This document shows, piece after piece, positions 29,115 to 37,159 of a stretch of DNA of 64,000 bases. The notes beneath the pieces are model-generated. The model had not been told where the DNA came from and searched no databases. It saw only the letters and a program-made list of their open reading frames with translations. Within the stretch, counting starts at the first letter, position 1, and every line of letters starts with the position of its first letter. The position numbers were made by a program, and so were the translations under genes. Source of the DNA: Bacillus sp. FJAT-52991 (GTDB lineage: Bacteria > Bacillota > Bacilli > Bacillales > Domibacillaceae); contig NZ_CP147404.1 of the NCBI RefSeq assembly GCF_037201805.1, forward strand, positions 1,264,001 to 1,328,000, read 5' to 3'.

Positions 29115-30106
29115 GTTTTTTTAAAAAGTTAAAAGAGAAATTTACATCTACAACTGATCAAGCCACTGAAAAATTTAAATCGGGTTTGACGAAAACTCGA
29201 GATAATTTTTCTAATAAAGTGAATGATCTTGTTGCTCGCTATCGCAAAATTGATGAGGATTTCTTTGAAGAATTGGAAGAGATTTTAATTGGGGCTGATG
29301 TCGGTTTTGAGATTGTCATGGAATTAATAGAACAACTTAAATTTGAAGTGAAACGCCGTAATACAAAGGACCCAGCGGAAGTACAAGATATTATTACAGA
29401 GAAATTAGTAGAGATTTATCAAGCGGGTGAAGACACACCAAATGAAGTGAACATTCAAGAGAATGACTTAACGGTTATTTTATTCGTTGGTGTAAATGGT
29501 GTAGGTAAAACTACAACGATTGGTAAGCTTGCTCATAAGTATAAATCTGAAGGGAAAAAAGTCTTACTTGCTGCAGGAGATACCTTCCGTGCCGGAGCCA
29601 TTGATCAACTAGAAGTATGGGGCGAAAGAACGGGCGTTGAGGTCATTAAGCAAGGAGAGGGGTCAGACCCAGCTGCTGTCATGTATGATGCTGTTCGTGC
29701 AGCTAAATCAAGAAATGTAGACATTTTGCTTTGCGATACAGCGGGAAGACTTCAAAATAAAGTCAACTTAATGAATGAGTTGGAGAAAGTGAAGCGAGTC
29801 ATTGAGCGCGAGATTCCAGGCGCTCCGCATGAGGTGTTGATTGTTCTTGATGCAACGACAGGACAAAATGCGATGGTTCAAGCGAAAACATTTAAAGAAG
29901 CAACCAATGTATCCGGTATAGTTTTAACAAAGCTAGATGGAACAGCTAAGGGTGGAATTGTTCTTGCGATTCGAAAAGAACTGGATATTCCGGTGAAGTT
30001 CGTTGGATTAGGAGAGAAAATGGACGACCTTCAGCCATTCGATGCCGAAAAATATGTATATGGATTATTCTCAGGTTTACAGATGGAGGAGGAAGAAGCG
30101 GAGTAA
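29111..30106 (+). CDS. ftsY: Signal recognition particle receptor FtsY
   Basis: A 331-residue SRP GTPase at the membrane that receives ribosome-nascent chain-Ffh complexes. The N-terminus is short and basic, lacking the acidic extension of E. coli FtsY. The NG domain has FVGVNGVGKTTTIGKLAH near residue 125, DTFRAGAIDQL, DTAGRLQNK near 209 and TKLDGTAKGG near 272. It overlaps smc by four bases, as in B. subtilis. Its end is followed by a small hairpin (AGCGGA with TTCCGCTTTT) and then by tandem repeat elements. Confidence 0.96.
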   Translation: MSFFKKLKEKFTSTTDQATEKFKSGLTKTRDNFSNKVNDLVARYRKIDEDFFEELEEILIGADVGFEIVMELIEQLKFEVKRRNTKDPAEVQDIITEKLVEIYQAGEDTPNEVNIQENDLTVILFVGVNGVGKTTTIGKLAHKYKSEGKKVLLAAGDTFRAGAIDQLEVWGERTGVEVIKQGEGSDPAAVMYDAVRAAKSRNVDILLCDTAGRLQNKVNLMNELEKVKRVIEREIPGAPHEVLIVLDATTGQNAMVQAKTFKEATNVSGIVLTKLDGTAKGGIVLAIRKELDIPVKFVGLGEKMDDLQPFDAEKYVYGLFSGLQMEEEEAE

Positions 30107-30111
30107 GTGCC

Positions 30112-30241
30112 TTCCGCTTTTCTTTGTCCAGCTGCAACGGCTAGACTTTCGGACATAAGTCGTCACGTCTGTGTGGCAAAGAACGCCACTTCGACGGTCC
30201 CCCTTATGTCTGCCGAGTCTAAACAGCCGTTTCCGCTTTTC
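30112..30241. repeat. Hairpin repeat element, copy 1
   Basis: The unit is bounded by TTCCGCTTTTC at 30112-30122 and 30231-30241 and contains TTGTCCAGCT at 30124-30133. It folds into one long hairpin. AACGGCT (30136-30142) pairs with AGCCGTT (30225-30231), TAGACT (30142-30147) with AGTCTA (30216-30221), and GACATAAG (30152-30159) with CTTATGTC (30203-30210). CGTC (30161-30164) pairs with GACG (30193-30196), and GTGGC (30173-30177) with GCCAC (30185-30189). No protein is encoded. GC content is higher than in the flanks. Confidence 0.8.
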
Positions 30242-30367
30242 ATATTGTCCAGCTCCAGCACCTAGCCCCTCGAGGTCACAAGCCAATCCGTCCAAAAGGT
30301 TAAAGAGCAACCTTTCAGCCGACTCGTCTTGTGCTTGTCGGGGCTGAACAAGGCGCTTCCGCTTTTC
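30231..30367. repeat. Hairpin repeat element, copy 2
   Basis: This unit is bounded by TTCCGCTTTTC at 30231-30241 and 30357-30367, with TTGTCCAGCT at 30245-30254 in the same relative place as in copy 1. The stem sequences differ from copy 1 but the layout is the same. AGCCCC (30264-30269) pairs with GGGGCT (30340-30345), CACAAG (30277-30282) with CTTGTG (30328-30333), and AAAGGTT (30295-30301) with AACCTTT (30309-30315). Together with copy 1 it fills most of the 353-base gap between ftsY and ylxM. Confidence 0.8.
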
Positions 30368-30387
30368 CACGTTGTAAAGTTTTTTTC

Positions 30388-30416
30388 TTGACATTGGTTA
30401 GGTTTGTGAGTAAAAT
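30388..30416 (+). promoter_or_regulatory. SigA promoter of ylxM-ffh
   Basis: A perfect TTGACA at 30388-30393, a 17-base spacer and TAAAAT at 30411-30416, directly after the repeat elements and 44 bases before ylxM. Confidence 0.85.
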
Positions 30417-30459
30417 AATTCAGTGTAAAGGTTTTTAACTTAACAAAGGGGGGCTTTGT

Positions 30460-30774
30460 GTGCTTGAGAAGACGACGAGAATGAATTATTTGTATGATTT
30501 TTATCAATCGTTGTTAACTGAAAAGCAACGTAGCTATATGTCCCTTTATTATTTGGATGATTTCTCCCTTGGTGAAATTGCGGAAGAGTATGGAGTGAGC
30601 CGCCAAGCGGTTTATGATAATATTAAACGCACGGAATCCATGTTGGAGGAATATGAAAGCAAATTGTTTTTATTTAAAAAATTTCAAGAGCGCACGAAGC
30701 TGTTGCAGAAGTTGAAAGAAATGACTTCTGATAAGGAATGGCTGATCATTGAAGCGCTGGAGAAATTAGATTAG
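30460..30774 (+). CDS. ylxM: SRP-associated helix-turn-helix protein YlxM
   Basis: A 104-residue helical protein of the YlxM/p13 family, with [20 protein letters not shown] and the sigma-region-4-like helix-turn-helix [23 protein letters not shown] at about residues 30-52. In streptococci YlxM associates with the SRP and stimulates its GTPase; its role in Bacillus is less clear. The GTG start at 30460 is preceded by AAAGGGGGGC. It is followed by ffh after 12 bases, which places it in an operon with the SRP protein. Confidence 0.93.
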   Translation: MLEKTTRMNYLYDFYQSLLTEKQRSYMSLYYLDDFSLGEIAEEYGVSRQAVYDNIKRTESMLEEYESKLFLFKKFQERTKLLQKLKEMTSDKEWLIIEALEKLD

Positions 30775-30786
30775 GAGGCGGCATAG

Positions 30787-32136
30787 ATGGCGTTTGAAGG
30801 ATTAGCCGACCGACTGCAAAATACGATGCAAAAAATCCGAGGCAAAGGGAAAGTAACAGAAGCAGATGTAAAAGAAATGATGCGTGAAGTGCGTCTTGCC
30901 CTTTTAGAAGCGGATGTTAACTTTAAAGTTGTCAAAGATTTTGTTAAAAAAGTCAGTGAGCGCTCCGTCGGTCAAGAAGTCATGCAAAGCTTAACTCCCG
31001 GCCAACAGGTCATTAAAGTAGTTAAGGAAGAATTGACAACGTTGATGGGGGGAGAGCAAAGTCAAATTGCTGTAGCTAAGCGACCTCCAACGGTGATTAT
31101 GATGGTTGGTTTGCAAGGTGCTGGTAAAACAACTACGACAGGAAAACTGGCGAATTTGCTTCGTAAACGCTATAATCGCAAACCGCTATTAGTTGCTGCC
31201 GATATTTATCGACCAGCTGCCATTAAGCAGTTGGAGACTCTCGGGAAGCAATTGAATATGCCTGTTTTTTCATTAGGCGATCAAGTGAGTCCTGTGGAGA
31301 TTGCTAAGCAAGCAATTGAAAAAGCGAAAGCGGATCATCATGATTATGTATTGATTGATACGGCTGGGCGTCTTCATATTGATGAAGACTTAATGGGCGA
31401 ACTGAAAGAAATTAAAGAGCTGACGAAACCTGATGAAATCTTCCTTGTCGTTGATGCAATGACTGGTCAAGATGCTGTCAACGTAGCGCAAAGCTTTAAT
31501 GATCAGCTTGGAGTAACAGGCGTTGTTTTAACAAAGCTTGATGGTGATACACGCGGAGGAGCTGCTTTGTCCATTCGTGCAGTCACTGATAAGCCGATTA
31601 AGTTTGCCGGAATGGGAGAAAAGCTAGATGCACTAGAACCTTTTCACCCGGAACGTATGGCTTCTCGAATTCTCGGCATGGGAGATGTGCTTACCTTAAT
31701 TGAGAAAGCTCAATCTAATGTCGATGAAGAGAAAGCGAAAGAACTAGAACAGAAAATGCGAACAATGTCGTTCACATTTGATGATTTCCTAGATCAATTA
31801 GGTCAAGTTCGTTCTATGGGGCCTTTAGATGAAATTATTAAAATGCTTCCAGGAGCTAATAAAATCAAAGGCTTGAATAATATTCAAGTCGATGATAAAC
31901 AAATTGGCCATATTGAAGCGATTATCCGCTCGATGACAAAAGAAGAAAAGCAACACCCAGAAATCATCAGCGCAGGTCGCAAAAAAAGAATTGCTAAAGG
32001 CAGTGGTACATCCATTCAGGAAGTAAATCGCCTCCTAAAGCAATTTGAAGAAATGAAAAAAATGATGAAACAAATGTCTGGTATGCAACAAAAAGGAAAG
32101 AAAAAAGGCATGCCATTCAAATTTCCTTTCATGTAA
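30787..32136 (+). CDS. ffh: Signal recognition particle protein Ffh
   Basis: A 449-residue SRP54 homolog that binds signal peptides and 4.5S/scRNA. The NG domain has VGLQGAGKTTTTGKLA near residue 106, ADIYRPAAIKQL, DTAGRLHIDEDLM and TKLDGDTRGGAA. The methionine-rich M domain runs from about 300 to the end, with the RNA-binding SMTKEEK and SGRKKRIAKGSGTS-like segment, closing KKKGMPFKFPFM. The partner ftsY lies just upstream, separated by the repeat elements. Length is normal for Bacillus. Confidence 0.97.
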   Translation: MAFEGLADRLQNTMQKIRGKGKVTEADVKEMMREVRLALLEADVNFKVVKDFVKKVSERSVGQEVMQSLTPGQQVIKVVKEELTTLMGGEQSQIAVAKRPPTVIMMVGLQGAGKTTTTGKLANLLRKRYNRKPLLVAADIYRPAAIKQLETLGKQLNMPVFSLGDQVSPVEIAKQAIEKAKADHHDYVLIDTAGRLHIDEDLMGELKEIKELTKPDEIFLVVDAMTGQDAVNVAQSFNDQLGVTGVVLTKLDGDTRGGAALSIRAVTDKPIKFAGMGEKLDALEPFHPERMASRILGMGDVLTLIEKAQSNVDEEKAKELEQKMRTMSFTFDDFLDQLGQVRSMGPLDEIIKMLPGANKIKGLNNIQVDDKQIGHIEAIIRSMTKEEKQHPEIISAGRKKRIAKGSGTSIQEVNRLLKQFEEMKKMMKQMSGMQQKGKKKGMPFKFPFM

Positions 32137-32487
<351 letters not shown>

Positions 32488-32517
32488 TTTTAAATTGCAT
32501 GTAGCAATCATCAATTA

Positions 32518-32540
32518 GGGAGGAGAAAACCTCCCTTTTT
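32518..32540 (+). terminator. Terminator after rpsP
   Basis: GGGAGG at 32518-32523 pairs with CCTCCC at 32530-32535 around AGAAAA, followed by five T residues. Confidence 0.85.
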
Positions 32541-32589
32541 GTGTATATAATTATAAATTCTTCCCTAAAATGAATGGGAGGTTCTATTC

Positions 32590-32976
32590 ATGTACATTTT
32601 ACAAACGGTAGTCGTGAAACAGGTATTAACTGAGAAAATGAAGCGTCAGCTACTCCTTTCATATGAGGAGCAAAAGAGTCAACTTCAAAGAGAATATGAA
32701 CAACTTCGCTTTGAGCAAAAGAAAGCAGAAAAGAAGTACAAAAATAGCAAAAAAGAGAGTGCGCAGTTGTATGAAAAGGAAATGCAAAAACGTTTAGATA
32801 AGATACAAAATATCGAATTTCAGGTAAACCAGCTAAGTCTATTACCGCTTGGAAGTGAACTGAAGGAACAAGAGCTCCAGACGATGACGGAAGTGAATGT
32901 TGGTGACCGTTGGAGCGACATTGAAAATGAGAAAACAATCATCATTAAAGATGGCATCATCATTGACATTCGATAG
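32590..32976 (+). CDS. ylqD: YlqD family protein
   Basis: A 128-residue protein of unknown function. It starts [18 protein letters not shown], has a strongly predicted coiled coil rich in E, Q and K between residues about 25 and 80, and ends with a beta-like segment ([19 protein letters not shown]). Homologs lie before rimM throughout Bacillus, which suggests a link to ribosome maturation but does not prove one. GGGAGG lies 7 bases before the ATG. Length equals that of the B. subtilis protein. Confidence 0.88.
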   Translation: MYILQTVVVKQVLTEKMKRQLLLSYEEQKSQLQREYEQLRFEQKKAEKKYKNSKKESAQLYEKEMQKRLDKIQNIEFQVNQLSLLPLGSELKEQELQTMTEVNVGDRWSDIENEKTIIIKDGIIIDIR

Positions 32977-32990
32977 AGGTGAAGCACAAG

Positions 32991-33509
32991 ATGGAAAAAT
33001 GGTTTAACGTCGGAAAAATCGTGAACACTCATGGTATTCAAGGAGAAATAAGAGTGATTTCACGAACGGATTTCCCAGACGAAAGATATAAAGTAGGCAA
33101 TGTTCTTTACTTGTTTATGTCAGAGGAAACAGAAGGAAAGCCTGTCATTATTACTTCGCACCGTAAACATAAAAATTTTGATTTGCTGATGTTAGAAGGG
33201 TTTGACAACATTAACAAAGTAGAATCTTTAAAAGGTGCATTATTAAAAATTAAAGAAAGTCAGCTTGGTGAGTTACCAGAAGGAGAATATTACTTTCATG
33301 AAATCATCGGGTGTACTGTGCAAACGCTCGATGGTGAAGAAGTCGGTAAAATAAAAGAAATCCTGACGCCTGGCGCGAATGACGTGTGGGTCGTTAAAGG
33401 AGAAAAAGGAAAAGATCACTATATCCCTTATATTGAGCAAATTGTAAAAAAGGTAGATATAAAGGAGAAAGTGATCATTATTGAGCCGATGGAAGGGCTT
33501 TTATCATGA
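32991..33509 (+). CDS. rimM: Ribosome maturation factor RimM
   Basis: A 172-residue 30S assembly factor that binds S19. The N-terminal RimM domain has [21 protein letters not shown] and the C-terminal PRC-barrel domain has [20 protein letters not shown] and [15 protein letters not shown] 32991 fits AGAGGTGAAGC upstream and the family N-terminus; a GTG at 32979 overlaps that ribosome site. It overlaps trmD by four bases (ATGA), the usual pairing. Confidence 0.95.
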   Translation: MEKWFNVGKIVNTHGIQGEIRVISRTDFPDERYKVGNVLYLFMSEETEGKPVIITSHRKHKNFDLLMLEGFDNINKVESLKGALLKIKESQLGELPEGEYYFHEIIGCTVQTLDGEEVGKIKEILTPGANDVWVVKGEKGKDHYIPYIEQIVKKVDIKEKVIIIEPMEGLLS

Positions 33510-34252
33510 TGAACATTGATGTGTTATCGCTTTTTCCTGAAATGTTTCAAGGTGTTTTTCATTCCTCTATGTTAAAAAAAGCAGAGGAGAAGGGGAAAGT
33601 TCAGTACAACGTCGTTAATTTTAGGGAGTTTGCTGAAGGGAAGCATCATACAGTAGATGACTATCCTTATGGTGGAGGAGCCGGAATGGTGTTAAAGCCT
33701 CAACCCGTATTTGATGCAGTTGCTCATTTAAAGGAGAAAGCCGCCTCCTCTCAACCTCGAATTATATTAATGTGCCCTCAAGGTGAGCGATATACTCAGA
33801 AGAAAGCGGAGGAGCTCGCTAAAGAAGAGCATTTAATTTTTATTTGTGGTCACTATGAAGGCTATGACGAGAGAATTAGAGAGCATCTTGTCACAGATGA
33901 AATTTCAATAGGTGATTATGTGTTAACCGGGGGAGAGCTCGGTGCGATGGTCGTTGTTGATAGTGTTGTTCGCTTGCTACCTGATGTGTTAGGAAATGAA
34001 GATTCACCCGTATTAGACTCCTTCTCATCCGGTTTGCTTGAACATCCTCAGTACACAAGACCAGCCGATTTTCGAGGGTTAAAGGTGCCAGACGTTCTGC
34101 TTTCAGGGAACCATCGATTGATTGATGAGTGGCGAGATCAACAATCTTTAAGGCGCACATGGGAACGACGGCCAGATCTATTGGAAAAATACCCATTAAC
34201 AGAACGGCAATTAACTTGGATACATCAATGGAATCAACAAAAAAGAACTTGA
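33506..34252 (+). CDS. trmD: tRNA (guanine-37-N1)-methyltransferase
   Basis: A 248-residue SPOUT-class enzyme that makes m1G37 and prevents frameshifting. Visible motifs are [10 protein letters not shown] at the start, [17 protein letters not shown], the trefoil-knot SAM site with [11 protein letters not shown] and [14 protein letters not shown], and [11 protein letters not shown] toward the end. It begins with two methionines (33506 and 33509); the first gives the overlap with rimM. rplS follows after a leader region. Confidence 0.96.
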   Translation: MMNIDVLSLFPEMFQGVFHSSMLKKAEEKGKVQYNVVNFREFAEGKHHTVDDYPYGGGAGMVLKPQPVFDAVAHLKEKAASSQPRIILMCPQGERYTQKKAEELAKEEHLIFICGHYEGYDERIREHLVTDEISIGDYVLTGGELGAMVVVDSVVRLLPDVLGNEDSPVLDSFSSGLLEHPQYTRPADFRGLKVPDVLLSGNHRLIDEWRDQQSLRRTWERRPDLLEKYPLTERQLTWIHQWNQQKRT

Positions 34253-34289
34253 TTTATTCATTTGATTTTGATAGAATTTACAAGTGGTT

Positions 34290-34372
34290 TGTGGCAAGAG
34301 CTGCAGCCCATTAAAACGGTGTTCCGCTGGGGCAAATGATAGCCGATAAGAGCATCTGTTAGAAGGAGAGGA
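34290..34372 (+). ncRNA. Ribosomal protein leader of rplS (L19 leader type)
   Basis: The 125-base gap between trmD and rplS contains the block ACGGTGTTCCGCTGG and then GATAAGAGCATCTG just before the ribosome site. This resembles, from memory, the conserved L19 autoregulatory leader of Bacillaceae, in which L19 binds its own mRNA. I have not folded it rigorously. Confidence 0.6.
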
Positions 34373-34377
34373 ATATA

Positions 34378-34722
34378 ATGTACAAATTAATTCAAGAACT
34401 TACTCAAGAACAACTTCGTTCAGACTTACCATCTTTCCGTCCTGGAGATACAGTTCGCGTACACGTAAAAGTTATCGAGGGTACTCGTGAGCGTATTCAG
34501 GTATTTGAAGGTGTAGTAATTAAACGTCGTGGTGGCGGAATTAGCGAAACATTTACTGTTCGCAAAATCTCTTACGGTGTTGGTGTGGAACGTACATTCC
34601 CGCTTCATACACCAAAAATCGCTCAAATCGAAGTGCTTCGCCGCGGTAAAGTTCGTCGTGCAAAACTTTACTACTTACGTAACCTTCGTGGTAAAGCTGC
34701 TCGTATTAAAGAAATTCGATAA
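34378..34722 (+). CDS. rplS: Ribosomal protein L19
   Basis: A 114-residue large-subunit protein at the 30S-50S interface. Family signatures include [50 protein letters not shown] and the tail [32 protein letters not shown] precedes the ATG. It is last in the ylqD-rimM-trmD-rplS set and is closed by a strong terminator. Confidence 0.97.
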   Translation: MYKLIQELTQEQLRSDLPSFRPGDTVRVHVKVIEGTRERIQVFEGVVIKRRGGGISETFTVRKISYGVGVERTFPLHTPKIAQIEVLRRGKVRRAKLYYLRNLRGKAARIKEIR

Positions 34723-34733
34723 TTATGTAAGAT

Positions 34734-34770
34734 TTGAAAAAGGGGGCTTGGAAACAAGCTCCTTTTTCAA
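34734..34770 (+). terminator. Terminator after rplS
   Basis: A 16-base arm at 34734-34750 (TTGAAAAAGGGGGCTTG) pairs with 34755-34770 around GAAA, giving a long stem whose distal arm contains five T residues. Confidence 0.88.
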
Positions 34771-34839
34771 TCCCATTTACTTTTCTTGAAGTGTTTTTAC
34801 ATGATATGATTGTAGTATAAAAAATAGGTGGTGGTTATT

Positions 34840-35376
34840 TTGGCGAAGGAAAAAAACGAATTTTGGGAATGGACGAAGGCTTTTTTAATTGCAATCGGAC
34901 TCGCAGCTATCATTCGATATTTTATTATTGCACCGATTGTTGTAGATGGAGAGTCCATGATGCCAACTTTGAACAATGGAGATTGGATGATGGTCAATAA
35001 AATGGACACTCCAGAACGGTTTGATATCGTTGTCTTTCATGCTCCAGAAAACAAGGACTATATTAAACGGGTTATTGGTCTTCCAGGAGATACCGTTGAG
35101 TATAAAGACGATAAACTATACATTAATGGTAAATACTACGAAGAACCGTATTTAGATGAATATAAAAGTCAAGAGCCTGGACCGCTTACTCCTGATTTTA
35201 CTTTGGAAGAAATAACAGGGCGTAAAACTGTGCCAGAAGGAGAGATTTTTGTTCTTGGTGATAATCGTCTCTATAGTAAAGATGGACGACACATTGGAAC
35301 AGTGAGTATGGATGAAGTAGTCGGAAGTACAAATGTCGTTTTCTGGCCTCTGGGAAACATGCGCTTAGTCGACTAA
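34840..35376 (+). CDS. Type I signal peptidase
   Basis: A 178-residue membrane-anchored signal peptidase that cleaves exported preproteins. One N-terminal membrane helix (about residues 12-30) is followed by the catalytic serine in [13 protein letters not shown] near residue 39, the general-base lysine in [13 protein letters not shown] near 78, and box [16 protein letters not shown], where the usual DSR reads DGR. The start is TTG 34840, 5 bases after AGGTGGTGG; a GTG at 34828 would lie within that site. It sits between rplS and rbgA, a position not used in B. subtilis. Several paralogs usually exist, so I give no numbered sip name. Confidence 0.93.
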   Translation: MAKEKNEFWEWTKAFLIAIGLAAIIRYFIIAPIVVDGESMMPTLNNGDWMMVNKMDTPERFDIVVFHAPENKDYIKRVIGLPGDTVEYKDDKLYINGKYYEEPYLDEYKSQEPGPLTPDFTLEEITGRKTVPEGEIFVLGDNRLYSKDGRHIGTVSMDEVVGSTNVVFWPLGNMRLVD

Positions 35377-35410
35377 ACTAGACATACATCATAGAACGGA
35401 GGTGGAGCTT

Positions 35411-36268
35411 TTGACGATTCAATGGTTTCCAGGCCACATGGCAAAAGCAAGAAGAGAAGTAACGGAGAAATTAAAGCTTGTCGATATTATATTTGAACTA
35501 GTAGATGCTAGGCTTCCAATCTCATCTAGAAATCCAATGATTGATGAGATCATTCAGCAAAAGCCGCGACTAGTGTTACTCAATAAAGCCGATTTAGCTG
35601 ATCCGGCAATGACAACGAAGTGGTTAGCTTATTTTGAGAAGGAAGGAATTAAAGCCTTACCGATCAATTCACAAGCGGGTAGTGGACTGCAAACCATTAG
35701 CAAAGCGGCGAAAGAAGTATTAAAAGAGAAGCTTGAGCGGATGAAATCTCGCGGAATTAGACCGAGAGCGATTCGGGCAATGATCGTTGGTATTCCAAAC
35801 GTAGGAAAATCAACATTGATTAATCGATTAGCGAAAAAGAATATCGCGAAAACAGGAAATATGCCGGGCGTCACAAAAGCTCAACAATGGATTAAAGCCG
35901 GGAAAGAGATGGAGCTGTTAGATACACCGGGTATTCTTTGGCCAAAATTTGAAGATCCTGAAACTGGTTATAAGTTGGCACTAACCGGTGCGATTAAGGA
36001 TGCTATTTTAAATTTGCAAGATGTAGCTATTTTTGCTCTCCGTTTTTTAGAAACACACTATCCTGAACGATTACAAGAGCGATATGAGATGGAAGAACTA
36101 TTTGATGAAGTGGTCGATGTTTTTAACCATATCGGAAAATTAAGAGGTTGTTTAGCGAGTAAATTCGAAGTGGACTACGATAAAACGGCTGAAGTAATTA
36201 TCCGTGACATTCGTGGAGAAAAGTTAGGCAGGTTAACTTTTGATGATCCTGAATACATCCCTCAATAA
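35411..36268 (+). CDS. rbgA: Ribosome biogenesis GTPase RbgA (YlqF)
   Basis: A 285-residue circularly permuted GTPase needed for late 50S assembly. It starts [17 protein letters not shown]4 LLNKADL (near residue 57) comes before G1 [15 protein letters not shown] near 126 and G3 [10 protein letters not shown] near 170. A C-terminal helical domain follows. The TTG start at 35411 gives exactly the family N-terminus and has GGAGGTGG a few bases upstream; a GTG at 35402 overlaps that site. rnhB follows, as in B. subtilis. Confidence 0.95.
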   Translation: MTIQWFPGHMAKARREVTEKLKLVDIIFELVDARLPISSRNPMIDEIIQQKPRLVLLNKADLADPAMTTKWLAYFEKEGIKALPINSQAGSGLQTISKAAKEVLKEKLERMKSRGIRPRAIRAMIVGIPNVGKSTLINRLAKKNIAKTGNMPGVTKAQQWIKAGKEMELLDTPGILWPKFEDPETGYKLALTGAIKDAILNLQDVAIFALRFLETHYPERLQERYEMEELFDEVVDVFNHIGKLRGCLASKFEVDYDKTAEVIIRDIRGEKLGRLTFDDPEYIPQ

Positions 36269-36276
36269 CTAAAATT

Positions 36277-36305
36277 AAAGGTCCTTAAAAAGGGCCTTTA
36301 TTTCG
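36277..36305 (+). terminator. Weak terminator after rbgA
   Basis: AAAGGTCC at 36277-36284 pairs with GGGCCTTT at 36292-36299 with one wobble; the T tail is short. Confidence 0.6.
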
Positions 36306-36370
36306 TTCCCAAAAATCCGATATAAATAGCAAATGTAGTAGGACAATCAATAGATAAGTGAGGAAACGAT

Positions 36371-37147
36371 ATGGCACTATCTGTATCTGAAGTGAAAGCA
36401 TTATTAAAAGAAATTCATTCAAAAGAAGATCCACGGTTGACATCGTTGATAGACGATTCACGTAAAGGTGTCCAACAAGCTTTGCAACAATGGTATAAAG
36501 CGCAGGAGAGGCTTGAACGGGACCACCTGATTTATAAAGAAATGCTGAAATACGAGCAACAACTCATTGACCAAGGAATGACGTATATAGCAGGAATCGA
36601 TGAAGTCGGACGAGGGCCGCTCGCTGGTCCAGTTGTGGCCGCAGCAGTCATCTTGCCTTTAAATTTTTATTTACCAGGGTTAAATGATTCAAAAAAACTC
36701 AGTGAAGCAAAAAGAGACCAGTTTTATGAGGTGATTGTAGAACAAGCAGATGTGGGCATTGGTATTGTCTCCTCTGAAGGCATCGATCAGCTTAATATTT
36801 ATGAAGCGACAAAACAAGCGATGAAAACAGCCGTTTGTGCCCTTAAAACGCAACCGGAGCATTTGTTGATCGATGCCATGAAAGTAGATGTGCCAATTGG
36901 TCAAACATCCATTATTAAAGGCGATGCACACAGTGTTTCCATTGCTGCGGCTTCAGTAGTAGCGAAAGTAACGAGAGATAGATTGATGAAAGAATATGCA
37001 CTTGTCTATCCGCACTATAGCTTTGAAAAAAATATGGGATATGGTACGAAAGAACATTTAGAAGGATTACAAGCATTTGGACCGATTGACATTCATCGTA
37101 AAAGCTTTGCACCTGTGAAAGAGATGATCAAAACGGCGAAACAATAG
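36371..37147 (+). CDS. rnhB: Ribonuclease HII
   Basis: A 258-residue type 2 RNase H that removes ribonucleotides and RNA primers from DNA. The catalytic DE pair lies in [21 protein letters not shown] near residue 75, the further acidic residues in LLIDAMKVD near 168 and in KVTRDRLM. An N-terminal helical region of about 70 residues with [12 protein letters not shown] precedes the core, as in Bacillus RnhB. ATG 36371 is preceded by GTGAGGAAAC. The next gene, ylqG, starts 13 bases later. Confidence 0.95.
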   Translation: MALSVSEVKALLKEIHSKEDPRLTSLIDDSRKGVQQALQQWYKAQERLERDHLIYKEMLKYEQQLIDQGMTYIAGIDEVGRGPLAGPVVAAAVILPLNFYLPGLNDSKKLSEAKRDQFYEVIVEQADVGIGIVSSEGIDQLNIYEATKQAMKTAVCALKTQPEHLLIDAMKVDVPIGQTSIIKGDAHSVSIAAASVVAKVTRDRLMKEYALVYPHYSFEKNMGYGTKEHLEGLQAFGPIDIHRKSFAPVKEMIKTAKQ

Positions 37148-37159
37148 GAGGGGCATACC

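Noticed and set aside
34129-34314. 61-codon plus-strand ORF across the trmD end and rplS leader
   Set aside because: No ribosome site, overlaps conserved trmD sequence in another frame and runs into the probable L19 leader.
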